Shown here: one piece after another, positions 1-6,074 of the stretch | Layout of the letters: each line of letters opens with the position of its first letter | How positions within the stretch are numbered: the stretch's first letter is position 1 | Origin: an uncultured Ruminococcus sp. | GTDB lineage: Bacteria; Bacillota; Clostridia; Oscillospirales; Ruminococcaceae | NCBI GenBank assembly: GCA_900556055.1 | Contig: USNJ01000095.1 | Location: 1 to 7,917, forward strand | Length of the DNA: 7,917 nucleotides | Reading direction: 5' to 3' | Notes under the pieces: model-generated | The model's database searches: none | Told to the model about the DNA's origin: nothing | What the model saw: only the letters and a program-made list of their open reading frames with translations | Made by a program: the position numbers and the translations under genes

Positions 1-1
1 G

Positions 2-691
2 CCCGCCGACAGCTTTACCGATGACAGAAACAGCTTTCTGAACGGCGATGTTTTCGTAAAGCGTCAGCTTGTTTCCGACCCGTTTTTTTATAACGGCATA
101 CACGAATATTTTCCGGGAGACAGCATGAAAAAGATCTGCTGGAAAGCAACAGCCGCCGCAGATGAACTTATGGTATATACCAACGATTATACAGCTGAAA
201 AGAGTGCCGCAGTCATTCTGAACTGTCAGTCTATGGAAAATGAATTCGGCAATCCGCATGACGAGGCAGCACTTGAGATATGCATAAAAATAGCCGCTTC
301 AATACTGAATGAATTTTCCGAAAAGGGTGTACCGTTCGGACTTCTTTCCAACGGACGCATCACAGACGAACCCGAGCCTGTCATCTCCGAGATAAGAACA
401 AATCAGCTAATTGAAGATCTGCGTGTTCTTGCGGAGCTCAGATTTGATGCCTGCGTCAGCTTCGGCGAATTTCTTAACACATTCTGCCTGAATCTTACGC
501 AGACCGATATCTATATCGTAACGCCATACATCGACGATAATACTATCGCTTTCGCTGAGGCAAAAGCAGGTACCGTCATCGTCACGACAGGCGGTATTCC
601 CGATAATATGCCGTGCGGTATAAACGTCATATCCACAGGAAGAAACTTTTCGGGCATTGAAAAAGCGGAAGAAACGGAGGAAACGCAATGA
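2..691 (+). CDS. DUF58 domain-containing protein, 5' end cut by the window edge
   Basis: The reading frame is already open at the window edge, so 229 C-terminal residues are visible. The DUF58 hallmark lies at visible residues 32-48 (GIHEYFPGDSMKKICWK), matching the family pattern G-x-R/H-E-Y-x-P-G-D-x-x-(R/K)-x-I-x-W-K. A vWA-like alternation of strands and helices follows. DUF58 proteins usually sit next to a MoxR-type AAA+ ATPase and membrane or transglutaminase proteins, and are thought to act at the cell envelope; the biochemical role is not established. The in-frame ATG at 125 falls inside the signature motif, so it is internal and not the start. The stop overlaps the next start codon (ATGA, 688-691), which indicates translational coupling. 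A MoxR gene is expected just upstream, outside the window. Confidence 0.88.
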   Translation, partial: PADSFTDDRNSFLNGDVFVKRQLVSDPFFYNGIHEYFPGDSMKKICWKATAAADELMVYTNDYTAEKSAAVILNCQSMENEFGNPHDEAALEICIKIAASILNEFSEKGVPFGLLSNGRITDEPEPVISEIRTNQLIEDLRVLAELRFDACVSFGEFLNTFCLNLTQTDIYIVTPYIDDNTIAFAEAKAGTVIVTTGGIPDNMPCGINVISTGRNFSGIEKAEETEETQ

Positions 692-2064
692 AGCTTACTG
701 ATACCTTGAAAATACTTGCGTGTGCAGCTGCATTTCTTCTGTTTTTCCCTCTTGTTATGTTTCTTGACGGACTTTCGGATATTTCGGGAATGACGTGGCT
801 CGCAGATATAGCAATTGTCGAAGTATTCGGATTTTTGGGATTTTTCATCAGAATGGCACTCACTATCCTTGAATACAAAAACACTGTCCTCGCGCGGATA
901 TTGCTTGCACTGTCAGGCGGCGCCGCAGCAGTCGGAGCATTCTTCGTTTTCTCGCTGAACACTGAACGCGGCGGATATTATTCAGCAGCATTGGCGGCTG
1001 TTTCGCTGACAGTATTTATCCTCGGTGCAAAATTCTATTACTGCGATTATGCATATATCATGAAGCCCGCAGGATTTATCACGGGCGCAGCCGCAGCGCC
1101 GCTTTCGATTTTTTCCCTATACATCAGCGGACATCCGTACAGCACAGAGCTGCTTATATTCGTGTTCTTCTTCCCTGCCGTGATATTTGCGCTCATAAGC
1201 AGTCAGAATAATATCGACAATATGATGGAACGCAGGCATCACAGTGCCAGCCATATGCCGCCTAAGATACGAAGCTACAATATCAGGCTGATAATCATTA
1301 TTTCGGGAATAGCTGCTTTTCTGTTCATATTCCGAAAAGGCATCACAGCGATATTTGCATTTCTCGGGCGGATGATTTACAATGTATTTTCCCTGTCGCT
1401 CAAAGCTGCCGAATATATAAGCAGGCTGACAGGCGGAAACGCTGATCCTATCGAGATAGAACAGACGGAAGAAATGCCTGAAATGTCGGAATATATCCAG
1501 CCTGAGGTCGTAAGTCATCCTGTGCTAAATTCACTTTTCTATCTGGTCGGAATCGCTGTAATAATCTTCCTTATCGTCAGATTCAGGCATGATATAGCCA
1601 ATGCTTTCAGGGATATTTTCCGCAAGATCGCAAAGGCATTTACACAGCTGTCCGCCGCACGGTCAGCAAAAAAAGCCGATAACGAGAAAAAGGGATATAC
1701 CGATACGGAAGATATCACCGAAAAGGAAACGGAGCTTGACATTGGCGATATACCGAGAAGAAAGCAGATCGCCGAATGGAAAAAGCTTGTCAGAGAATAT
1801 AAAAAATCTCCGCCATCTCCCGAAAAATACCGCCTTGGATTTAAGGCAGCGATAAACGGCTTTCGGATAAGCGGGACAGATATTCCCGTAACAGACACCG
1901 TTTACGAGATCGCCGATATTGACGGGATAACACTTAACTACGAAGGATATCTAAAAACTGCGGACATTTACAGTGCGGTAAGATACGGCGAAAAAAACGA
2001 TCCGGATTTTTCGGAACTAAATAAGATAATCGAAAAGCTCTCGGGCTGCATAATTCCAAAATAA
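688..2064 (+). CDS. Multi-pass membrane protein with DUF4129-like C-terminal region
   Basis: This 458-aa protein has about eight hydrophobic segments, near residues 7-27, 39-61, 68-90, 97-117, 128-147, 152-171, 198-235 (possibly two) and 281-298. An acidic stretch (252-270) lies before the last one and a Lys/Arg/Glu-rich region (299-370) follows it. The last 80 residues, with a YRLGFKAAINGF helix and a VRYGE motif at 431-435, resemble the C-terminal domain of DUF4129 proteins found beside DUF58 and MoxR genes. Unlike many partners in such loci, it shows no transglutaminase Cys-His-Asp core. The ATG overlaps the DUF58 stop by four bases and has GGAGG at 676-680 with 7-nt spacing, so the start is secure. 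An envelope-related role with the DUF58 protein is inferred from context. The DUF4129 assignment is a pattern match by eye; the membrane topology is firmer. Confidence 0.75.
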   Translation: MKLTDTLKILACAAAFLLFFPLVMFLDGLSDISGMTWLADIAIVEVFGFLGFFIRMALTILEYKNTVLARILLALSGGAAAVGAFFVFSLNTERGGYYSAALAAVSLTVFILGAKFYYCDYAYIMKPAGFITGAAAAPLSIFSLYISGHPYSTELLIFVFFFPAVIFALISSQNNIDNMMERRHHSASHMPPKIRSYNIRLIIIISGIAAFLFIFRKGITAIFAFLGRMIYNVFSLSLKAAEYISRLTGGNADPIEIEQTEEMPEMSEYIQPEVVSHPVLNSLFYLVGIAVIIFLIVRFRHDIANAFRDIFRKIAKAFTQLSAARSAKKADNEKKGYTDTEDITEKETELDIGDIPRRKQIAEWKKLVREYKKSPPSPEKYRLGFKAAINGFRISGTDIPVTDTVYEIADIDGITLNYEGYLKTADIYSAVRYGEKNDPDFSELNKIIEKLSGCIIPK

Positions 2065-2085
2065 AAACGGAGGATCTGATATAAA

Positions 2086-2751
2086 ATGGTTCATTTCAAC
2101 AACGAATGGGACGAGCTTCTCGCAGATGAATTCAAAAAGGATTATTACCTCAGACTGCGTGAATTTCTGAAAAAAGAGTACGCAACACAGACTATCTATC
2201 CGGATATGTACAACATCTTCAACTCGCTGAAATATACATCATACAGCGATGTAAAAGCCGTTATCCTCGGACAGGATCCATATCACGGACCGGGTCAGGC
2301 GCACGGACTTTGCTTTTCCGTTCAGGAAGGCGTTCCGCTGCCGCCGTCACTGAAAAATATTTTCAAGGAGCTTCAGGACGATCTCGGCTGTACTCCCCCC
2401 GTCAACGGAACTCTCACAAAGTGGGCTGAAAACGGCGTTCTGCTTATGAACACTGTCCTGACCGTCCGTGAGGGACAGGCAAACAGTCACAGAGGCATGG
2501 GCTGGGAAATATTCACCGACCATATTATCTCACTGCTGAACGAACGTGAAAAGCCTATGGTTTTCCTGCTTTGGGGCGGAAATGCACGTTCAAAAGCAAA
2601 GCTTATCGACCGCAGCAGACACTGCGTTCTTGAATGTGCTCACCCCAGCCCGCTCTCCGCATATAACGGATTTTTCGGCTGCCGCCACTTCTCAAAAACA
2701 AACGCTTTCCTGACGGCTCATGATATAGAACCTATAGACTGGCAGCTTTGA
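2086..2751 (+). CDS. ung: Uracil-DNA glycosylase, family 1
   Basis: This 221-aa enzyme removes uracil from DNA by cleaving the N-glycosidic bond, starting base excision repair after cytosine deamination or dUMP incorporation. Family 1 motifs are all present: the water-activating loop GQDPYHG with catalytic Asp64 (residues 62-68), the uracil-pocket LLMNTVLTV with Asn122 (119-127), LLWGG (161-165), and the DNA-intercalating loop HPSPLSAYNGFFG with His186 (186-198). Spacing and length agree closely with Escherichia coli Ung (Asp64/His187). The gene starts 21 bases after the membrane-protein stop, with GGAGG at 2069-2073. It is therefore probably the last gene of the DUF58 operon. No GC-rich terminator is visible after it. 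Confidence 0.97.
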   Translation: MVHFNNEWDELLADEFKKDYYLRLREFLKKEYATQTIYPDMYNIFNSLKYTSYSDVKAVILGQDPYHGPGQAHGLCFSVQEGVPLPPSLKNIFKELQDDLGCTPPVNGTLTKWAENGVLLMNTVLTVREGQANSHRGMGWEIFTDHIISLLNEREKPMVFLLWGGNARSKAKLIDRSRHCVLECAHPSPLSAYNGFFGCRHFSKTNAFLTAHDIEPIDWQL

Positions 2752-2794
2752 TTTTGTACTATATGCACAAAACTGCAAGTGGAAATTCTCTTAC

Positions 2795-2816
2795 ATTTAA
2801 TACTTTTTTATTAAAT
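2795..2816. repeat. AT-only inverted repeat upstream of the receiver-gene promoter
   Basis: ATTTAATA (2795-2802) and TATTAAAT (2809-2816) are perfect 8-bp inverted arms around a CTTTTT spacer. The repeat ends five bases before the -35 box of the next promoter. It could be a regulator-binding dyad, an UP-like AT-rich element or a weak end of the ung transcript. Its lack of G/C pairs makes it a poor terminator. Function is unknown. Confidence 0.4.
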
Positions 2817-2821
2817 TGCTC

Positions 2822-2850
2822 TTGAATACCACGGGAAACTAATGTATAAT
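2822..2850 (+). promoter_or_regulatory. Sigma-A promoter of the CheY-like/CheX unit
   Basis: A -35 TTGAAT (2822-2827) and a perfect -10 TATAAT (2845-2850) are separated by exactly 17 bases. Transcription should begin near 2857, giving a leader of roughly 80 bases before the receiver start codon at 2939. The promoter separates this unit from the upstream ung operon. Confidence 0.75.
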
Positions 2851-2879
2851 AAATATTAGTTAATATCAGGGAAAACTGT

Positions 2880-2915
2880 ATTTGCTCCAGGACAGCTATC
2901 CGGATGTAACCAAAT
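2880..2915 (+). other. Possible hairpin in the receiver-gene leader
   Basis: In the predicted 5' leader, ATTTG (2880-2884) can pair with CAAAT (2911-2915). Inside this, CC-A-GGA (2887-2892) pairs with TCCGG (2899-2903), leaving one bulged A. The structure lies upstream of the ribosome binding site at 2926. It does not match a riboswitch class I recognise, including the cyclic-di-GMP classes. Confidence 0.25.
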
Positions 2916-2925
2916 GCTTTAGAAT

Positions 2926-2930
2926 AGGAG
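2926..2930 (+). promoter_or_regulatory. Ribosome binding site fixing the receiver start
   Basis: AGGAG lies 8 bases before ATG 2939. An upstream in-frame TTG at 2882 has only a weak AGGG ten bases away and would add 19 residues that are not part of a receiver fold. Confidence 0.8.
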
Positions 2931-2938
2931 TTGCAAAA

Positions 2939-3304
2939 ATGTCTTTCTCAGAAATCAGGGTTTTAATCTGTGATGATTCCATCCTTGTCAGAAAAAAAAT
3001 GACAGATCTTATTACAAAACTCGGCTGCAAGGAGATCTATACAGCAGTTGACGGCGAACAGGCCGTTGAACAGTACAAAGCCTATCTCCCGGACATAACT
3101 TTTATGGATATCGTTATGCCCAAGAAAACAGGTGTTGAAGCCTTAAAGGAGATCAAAAACATAAATCCGAAGGCAAAGGTGGTAATGGCATCCTCCGTCG
3201 GAACGCAGGCTAACCTTAAGGAAGCTATTGAAGCAGGCGTTTACGACTTCCTGCAGAAGCCTATCACGGACAGTGATATTGAAAAAATTCTTTCCAGATT
3301 ATAA
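2939..3304 (+). CDS. Stand-alone CheY-like response regulator receiver
   Basis: This 121-aa protein is a receiver domain with no output domain. The acidic pocket is Asp12/Asp13, the phospho-acceptor is Asp57 in FMDIVMP, the switch Ser/Thr position is Ser85 in VVMASS, and the conserved Lys107 lies in QKP. The usual CheY aromatic switch position is Phe104. It should be phosphorylated by a histidine kinase that is not in the window and signal through protein-protein contact. The start was chosen for its AGGAG at 8-nt spacing. Its stop codon overlaps the ribosome binding site of the next gene, which encodes a CheX-like phosphatase domain, so the two are almost certainly co-expressed partners. No flagellar, CheA, CheW or MCP genes are in view, so a motility role should not be assumed. 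No gene symbol is assigned because cheY implies flagellar chemotaxis. Confidence 0.92.
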   Translation: MSFSEIRVLICDDSILVRKKMTDLITKLGCKEIYTAVDGEQAVEQYKAYLPDITFMDIVMPKKTGVEALKEIKNINPKAKVVMASSVGTQANLKEAIEAGVYDFLQKPITDSDIEKILSRL

Positions 3305-3316
3305 GGAGGCTGCTTT

Positions 3317-4201
3317 ATGTTTACTCAGCTTTTCGGAAATTATCTTCTGAATCAGCGTCTTGTTTCCGCAGAACAGCTTGCGGAGGCACTTGAACTCCAG
3401 AAAACAACACGCCTTAAGCTGGGCGTACTTGCTATCAATGCGGGATACATGACTGCAGATCAGGTCGAGATGGTCCATGCTGCCCAGCAGAGAGTTAATA
3501 TGCGCATAGGAGACATCGCTGTTCAGATGGGTTTTCTTACCCACGAACAGGTCGAGGAACTTCTTTCTTCACAGAAAAGCGGTCACCTGCTCCTGGGACA
3601 AGCTCTTGTTGACAAGGGTTACATGACTACTGCCCAGTTTGAACAGGCACTGCGCAGCTATAAGGCCGAAAACAGCATTACCGATTCTGACTTCACAAGT
3701 GCTCAGGCTGATAAGGAATCGGTCGCTATCCGCAGATTTTACAATCTTGACGCTCTCCGCAATACAAAGTATTACACTGAATATATTTCTCTGCTGTACA
3801 ACAATATCATCCGCTTTATCGGCAATGATTTTACTCCGCTTGATCCCGAGCCGATCACTGAATATTCCTGCATGAATGCAGCGGTTCAGAAGATCACAGG
3901 CACAACAAATTTCGTTACAGCTATTGAAGCAAATGACAATGAATACATAGATTTTGCGGCAAGATATGCGGGCGAACCTCTTAACTGCATTGACGAAATG
4001 ACCAATGCATCAGTCGGGGAATTCCTGAACCTCCAGAACGGACTGTTCACCGTCAATATTTCCAACGATACAGGCATTGAACTCAAGCTTGATCCTCAGG
4101 AAACATCTGTCGGCGCACATCTTGAAAATCTTTCGGAAGCTTTCAGGATACCTTTTGCATTCCCGTTCGGAACTGTAAATTTCATTATTGCATCAGTATA
4201 A
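3317..4201 (+). CDS. MshEN-like tandem repeat protein fused to a CheX/CheC-like phosphatase domain
   Basis: This 294-aa soluble protein has two parts. Residues 5-115 hold four 24-residue units (5-28, 34-57, 63-86, 92-115), each separated by exactly five residues. They follow the MshEN pattern (R)LG-x-x-LL-x-x-G-L/Y-h-x-x-x-x-L-x-x-x-L-x-x-Q, the cyclic-di-GMP-binding N-terminal fold of MshE/PilB/GspE ATPases. Two units make one MshEN domain, so two domains are expected. The lead Arg is present only in unit 3 (Arg63); the others have Leu5, Lys34 and Leu92. Residues from about 150 to 294 resemble CheX/CheC: AGEPLN at 218-223, then the phosphatase E-x-x-N pair Glu235/Asn238 in GEFLN, and Pro260 twenty-two residues after the Asn. 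The inferred role is dephosphorylating the neighbouring CheY-like protein under ligand control. AAGGAGG (3303-3309) precedes ATG 3317 by 7 bases. Cyclic-di-GMP binding and phosphatase activity are inferences. Confidence 0.8.
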   Translation: MFTQLFGNYLLNQRLVSAEQLAEALELQKTTRLKLGVLAINAGYMTADQVEMVHAAQQRVNMRIGDIAVQMGFLTHEQVEELLSSQKSGHLLLGQALVDKGYMTTAQFEQALRSYKAENSITDSDFTSAQADKESVAIRRFYNLDALRNTKYYTEYISLLYNNIIRFIGNDFTPLDPEPITEYSCMNAAVQKITGTTNFVTAIEANDNEYIDFAARYAGEPLNCIDEMTNASVGEFLNLQNGLFTVNISNDTGIELKLDPQETSVGAHLENLSEAFRIPFAFPFGTVNFIIASV

Positions 4202-4209
4202 TATAAAAA

Positions 4210-4602
4210 TCAAGGGGCATCTGCGAAGAAAATATCCGCAGATGTCCCTTTTTGTATCCTATAATCCGTAATACTCAGCCTGTTATTCACCTTTAATGAA
4301 TAAACATCAATTCCCGATATCGCACCGCCTATGCAGCGGCAGACAATAACATTCGCTGTCCCCTCGCCCGATGTTCTGAATCTCCAGCCTTTCCATCTGA
4401 CTGATGCGATCGAATATTCAAGCGGCTCAGCTTCCGTCAGAACTCCGCCGTTTTCGATGTAATAACGCATCTCCGCACCGTCCGAGCAGGAGTCAACAAT
4501 TGTGAATTCCCGCTTCGGCACTGCAATGTATATCGCAGCAGCTGCAACTATCACCGCTGCGATCACCCCGCACATTATCCTGCCTATTGATCTGATATTC
4601 AT
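4210..4602 (-). CDS. Small membrane-anchored protein of unknown function
   Basis: I do not recognise this 130-aa protein. A short basic N-terminus (MNIRSIGR) is followed by one hydrophobic segment at about residues 9-28, rich in Ala/Val/Ile, and then a roughly 100-residue domain with many alternating hydrophobic positions that may be beta-rich. This suggests a single anchor or uncleaved signal with the C-terminal domain outside the membrane. The start is ATG 4602, which has AAAGGGG at 4611-4617 with 8-nt spacing. A GTG at 4611 overlaps that site and would lack a ribosome binding site of its own. The gene lies 74 bases after the zinc-ribbon/TM2 gene on the same strand with no terminator or clear promoter between, so they are probably co-transcribed. 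Its last codons are built from the terminator hairpin. Confidence 0.65.
   Translation of the reverse strand: MNIRSIGRIMCGVIAAVIVAAAAIYIAVPKREFTIVDSCSDGAEMRYYIENGGVLTEAEPLEYSIASVRWKGWRFRTSGEGTANVIVCRCIGGAISGIDVYSLKVNNRLSITDYRIQKGTSADIFFADAP
4212..4253. terminator. Bidirectional Rho-independent terminator between convergent genes
   Basis: A 14-bp stem (4212-4225 with 4237-4250, one G-U pair on the plus-strand transcript) closes an 11-base loop. On the plus strand the stem runs into a T tract (4249-4253). On the minus strand it is followed by GATTTTTATAT (4211 down to 4201). It therefore ends both the CheX-like gene and the minus-strand membrane-protein gene, and it lies inside the last codons of the latter. 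Confidence 0.9.
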
Positions 4603-4676
4603 TCTGAACACCCCTTTTGAAATGATACAATGTCAATGTAATAATAGAATTAAATCGCTGTCAGCCTATTGAAAAA

Positions 4677-5201
4677 TCACTGTACATAATATGTTTCGGG
4701 CTTGCCGAGAAGAGTGATAACATCAACCACAAGTCCGATGCCGAAAAGTCCGCCTGTCAGAAGATAGATGATCGCCATTTCGATCTTGCCCTCATAAAGC
4801 TTATGTCCGAATATCGTGAAAATGCAAAGAAGAATGCTCACCCACTTGTTCTTTGCCCTTGATCTTATTGTCTGATTTAACTCGTTGATCATATCCAGAA
4901 AACCTCCTACAATTCCCGATAAGAAACCTTTTACCTTTGCGCCTGTGCTCTCCTGCTGCGGCGTGTACGCTGACGGCTGACTGCCGCTGAAATTGAATGT
5001 TTTCGGCGAATCCGCTGCCATATTTGCACCGCAGTGAGTGCAGAAGGACGCTCCCCTTGTCACGCTCTGTCCGCACATCGGGCAGATCTGCGTGCGCGAA
5101 TGATCGTATTCGTAATTGCCTCTGTACTTCGGTGCGCCGTTTACTGAACCTGCATCTGCCGCCGCTGCTGCGCTGCCGTTTTTCGTAAGATCTACAAACA
5201 T
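4677..5201 (-). CDS. Zinc-ribbon and TM2-type membrane protein (copy A)
   Basis: This 174-aa protein has an Ala-rich start, a zinc ribbon at residues 40-58 (Cys40, Cys43, Cys54, Cys57 in CPMCG...CTHCG), a polar linker (about 59-88), an amphipathic stretch (about 89-115), and a TM2-like module at about 118-166. The module keeps the FGHKLYEGK turn (residues 131-139) between two membrane helices and a GIGLVVDVITLL second helix. The zinc ribbon is expected to be cytoplasmic. The function of bacterial zinc-ribbon/TM2 proteins is unknown. The start is the second of two nearby ATGs (5201), 8 bases from AGGAGG. A perfect consensus promoter lies upstream at 5265-5293. A second protein of the same layout is encoded at 6075-6611, and both end in a similar Thr-Tyr-Tyr tail. 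Confidence 0.82.
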   Translation of the reverse strand: MFVDLTKNGSAAAAADAGSVNGAPKYRGNYEYDHSRTQICPMCGQSVTRGASFCTHCGANMAADSPKTFNFSGSQPSAYTPQQESTGAKVKGFLSGIVGGFLDMINELNQTIRSRAKNKWVSILLCIFTIFGHKLYEGKIEMAIIYLLTGGLFGIGLVVDVITLLGKPETYYVQ

Positions 5202-5209
5202 ATCCATAT

Positions 5210-5215
5210 CCTCCT
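5210..5215 (-). promoter_or_regulatory. Ribosome binding site deciding the start of TM2 copy A
   Basis: AGGAGG on the minus strand lies 2 bases from the first in-frame ATG (5207) and 8 bases from the second (5201). The 8-base distance is the normal one, so the second ATG is preferred. The difference is two residues. Confidence 0.7.
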
Positions 5216-5264
5216 ATATATTTTTATTTGAATGTTATTATATGCTGTATAATATTGTAACTAT

Positions 5265-5293
5265 ATTATATCATCGGCTATGGTATTTGTCAA
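5265..5293 (-). promoter_or_regulatory. Perfect consensus sigma-A promoter for TM2 copy A
   Basis: On the minus strand, TTGACA (5288-5293) and TATAAT (5265-5270) are separated by exactly 17 bases, a match to the full consensus. Transcription should start near 5258, leaving about 50 bases of AT-rich leader before the start codon. The surrounding stretch 5208-5351 holds nothing else that I can support. Confidence 0.85.
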
Positions 5294-5351
5294 TACGATA
5301 TTATATGAAATATAATATAAAATTCCGCACGTTGATTTATGCATATTAACT

Positions 5352-5384
5352 AAAAAGGCGATGTCTCAATGTGAAACATCGCCT
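5352..5384 (-). terminator. Rho-independent terminator of the HAD phosphatase gene
   Basis: A perfect 9-bp stem (5356-5364 with 5376-5384) with an 11-base loop is followed on the minus strand by CTTTTTAG. It lies just after the HAD stop codon and separates that gene from the promoter of TM2 copy A. Confidence 0.85.
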
Positions 5385-5389
5385 GAAAA

Positions 5390-6031
5390 TCATATGTAAT
5401 TCAAAATATCCGAAACCTTGGAAGCAATATGATCCGCACCTGTGCTTTCAAGCTCAGCCCTGCTGCCAAACCCGTAAAGCACGCCGAGAGATGCGATCCC
5501 GTTTTTCTTCGCACCAATAATGTCATGCTCCCTGTCCCCGATCATAAGCACCTGTGATCTGTTTTTGATGTTCAGTTCAGACAACGCATACGCAATGACT
5601 TCAGCCTTGTCGGTCCGTCTGCCGTCTAATTCACTGCCCGATATAAAATCGAAATATCCCGCAAGATTGAAATGTTCAAGGATCCGATCTGCATAAACAT
5701 GCGGCTTCGATGTCGCAAGAACTATCTGCTTACCTGCATTCTTCAGCTTTTCCAGCATCTGCGGCACGCCATCGAACACGCTGTTTTCAAAGATCCCTGT
5801 TTCGCCGAAATATTCACGGTAAAGAGCAACCGCAGTTTCCGCCTTTTCATGCGAAAATCCATAGAATTTCTCAAACGATCCCGCAAGCGGAGGACCTATA
5901 AATTTATACAGCTCCGAACGCTCAGGAGGCTCAATATCCAGCTTTCGCAGTGCATACATTATAGAATTCGTTATGCCAAGCGCAGGATCTGTCAGCGTCC
6001 CGTCAAGATCAAAAAAGAACCAATCAAACAT
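5390..6031 (-). CDS. HAD-superfamily phosphatase, phosphoglycolate-phosphatase-like
   Basis: This 213-aa cytoplasmic hydrolase has all HAD motifs. Motif I is FDLDGTL with nucleophile Asp8 and acid/base Asp10, motif II is LATSKP (Thr107/Ser108), motif III is Lys142, and motif IV is IGDREHD (Asp166, Asp170). A helical cap lies between about residues 15 and 85. The GITNSIMYAL and FIGPPLAGSF segments in the cap and the ELDGRRTDKAEVI stretch resemble the Gph/PpaX-like subfamily I group with 5'-nucleotidase-like members. The true substrate cannot be read from sequence. The chosen start is ATG 6031: the GGTGAT at 6035-6040 matches the anti-Shine-Dalgarno register, and the protein then begins four residues before the motif I strand. 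An upstream ATG at 6043 directly follows a T6 tract and has a poor site. The gene lies between two zinc-ribbon/TM2 genes, has its own terminator, and has a hairpin in its leader. Confidence 0.9.
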   Translation of the reverse strand: MFDWFFFDLDGTLTDPALGITNSIMYALRKLDIEPPERSELYKFIGPPLAGSFEKFYGFSHEKAETAVALYREYFGETGIFENSVFDGVPQMLEKLKNAGKQIVLATSKPHVYADRILEHFNLAGYFDFISGSELDGRRTDKAEVIAYALSELNIKNRSQVLMIGDREHDIIGAKKNGIASLGVLYGFGSRAELESTGADHIASKVSDILNYI

Positions 6032-6034
6032 TAT

Positions 6035-6041
6035 ATCACCC
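6035..6041 (-). promoter_or_regulatory. Ribosome binding site of the HAD gene
   Basis: GGGTGAT on the minus strand matches the GGTGAT part of the consensus complement to the 16S rRNA 3' end. Only three bases separate it from ATG 6031, which is the correct register for this shifted pairing. It sits directly after the U tract of the preceding hairpin. Confidence 0.55.
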
Positions 6042-6043
6042 AT

Positions 6044-6068
6044 AAAAAAGCCGCCACAAAGGACGGCT
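6044..6068 (-). terminator. Terminator hairpin between TM2 copy B and the HAD gene
   Basis: On the minus strand AGCCG-T-CC (6068 to 6061) pairs with GGCGGCT (6055 to 6049), with one bulged T, a five-base loop, and a following T6 tract (6049 to 6044). It ends the TM2 copy B transcript. It also lies downstream of a possible HAD promoter, so it could act as an attenuator. Confidence 0.75.
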
Positions 6069-6074
6069 GAAAAA

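Noticed and set aside
1539..1898. Minus-strand 119-codon frame inside the membrane-protein gene
   Set aside because: It lies opposite a well-supported gene, has no recognisable domain, and its composition is that of an antisense shadow.
2882..2938. TTG start extending the receiver by 19 residues
   Set aside because: It has only a weak ribosome binding site, and the extra residues do not belong to a receiver fold. ATG 2939 has AGGAG at 8-nt spacing.
2851..2938. Cyclic-di-GMP riboswitch in the receiver leader, suggested by the MshEN domain
   Set aside because: The conserved GEMM-type core bases and tetraloop-receptor pattern are not seen; only a simple hairpin can be drawn.
4603..4611. GTG start at 4611 for the small membrane protein
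   Set aside because: The GTG overlaps the GGGG of the ribosome binding site that serves ATG 4602, and it has no site of its own.
4631..4636. TTGACA on the minus strand before the small membrane gene
   Set aside because: No -10-like hexamer lies 16-18 bases downstream; that position holds the ribosome binding site and GTG region.
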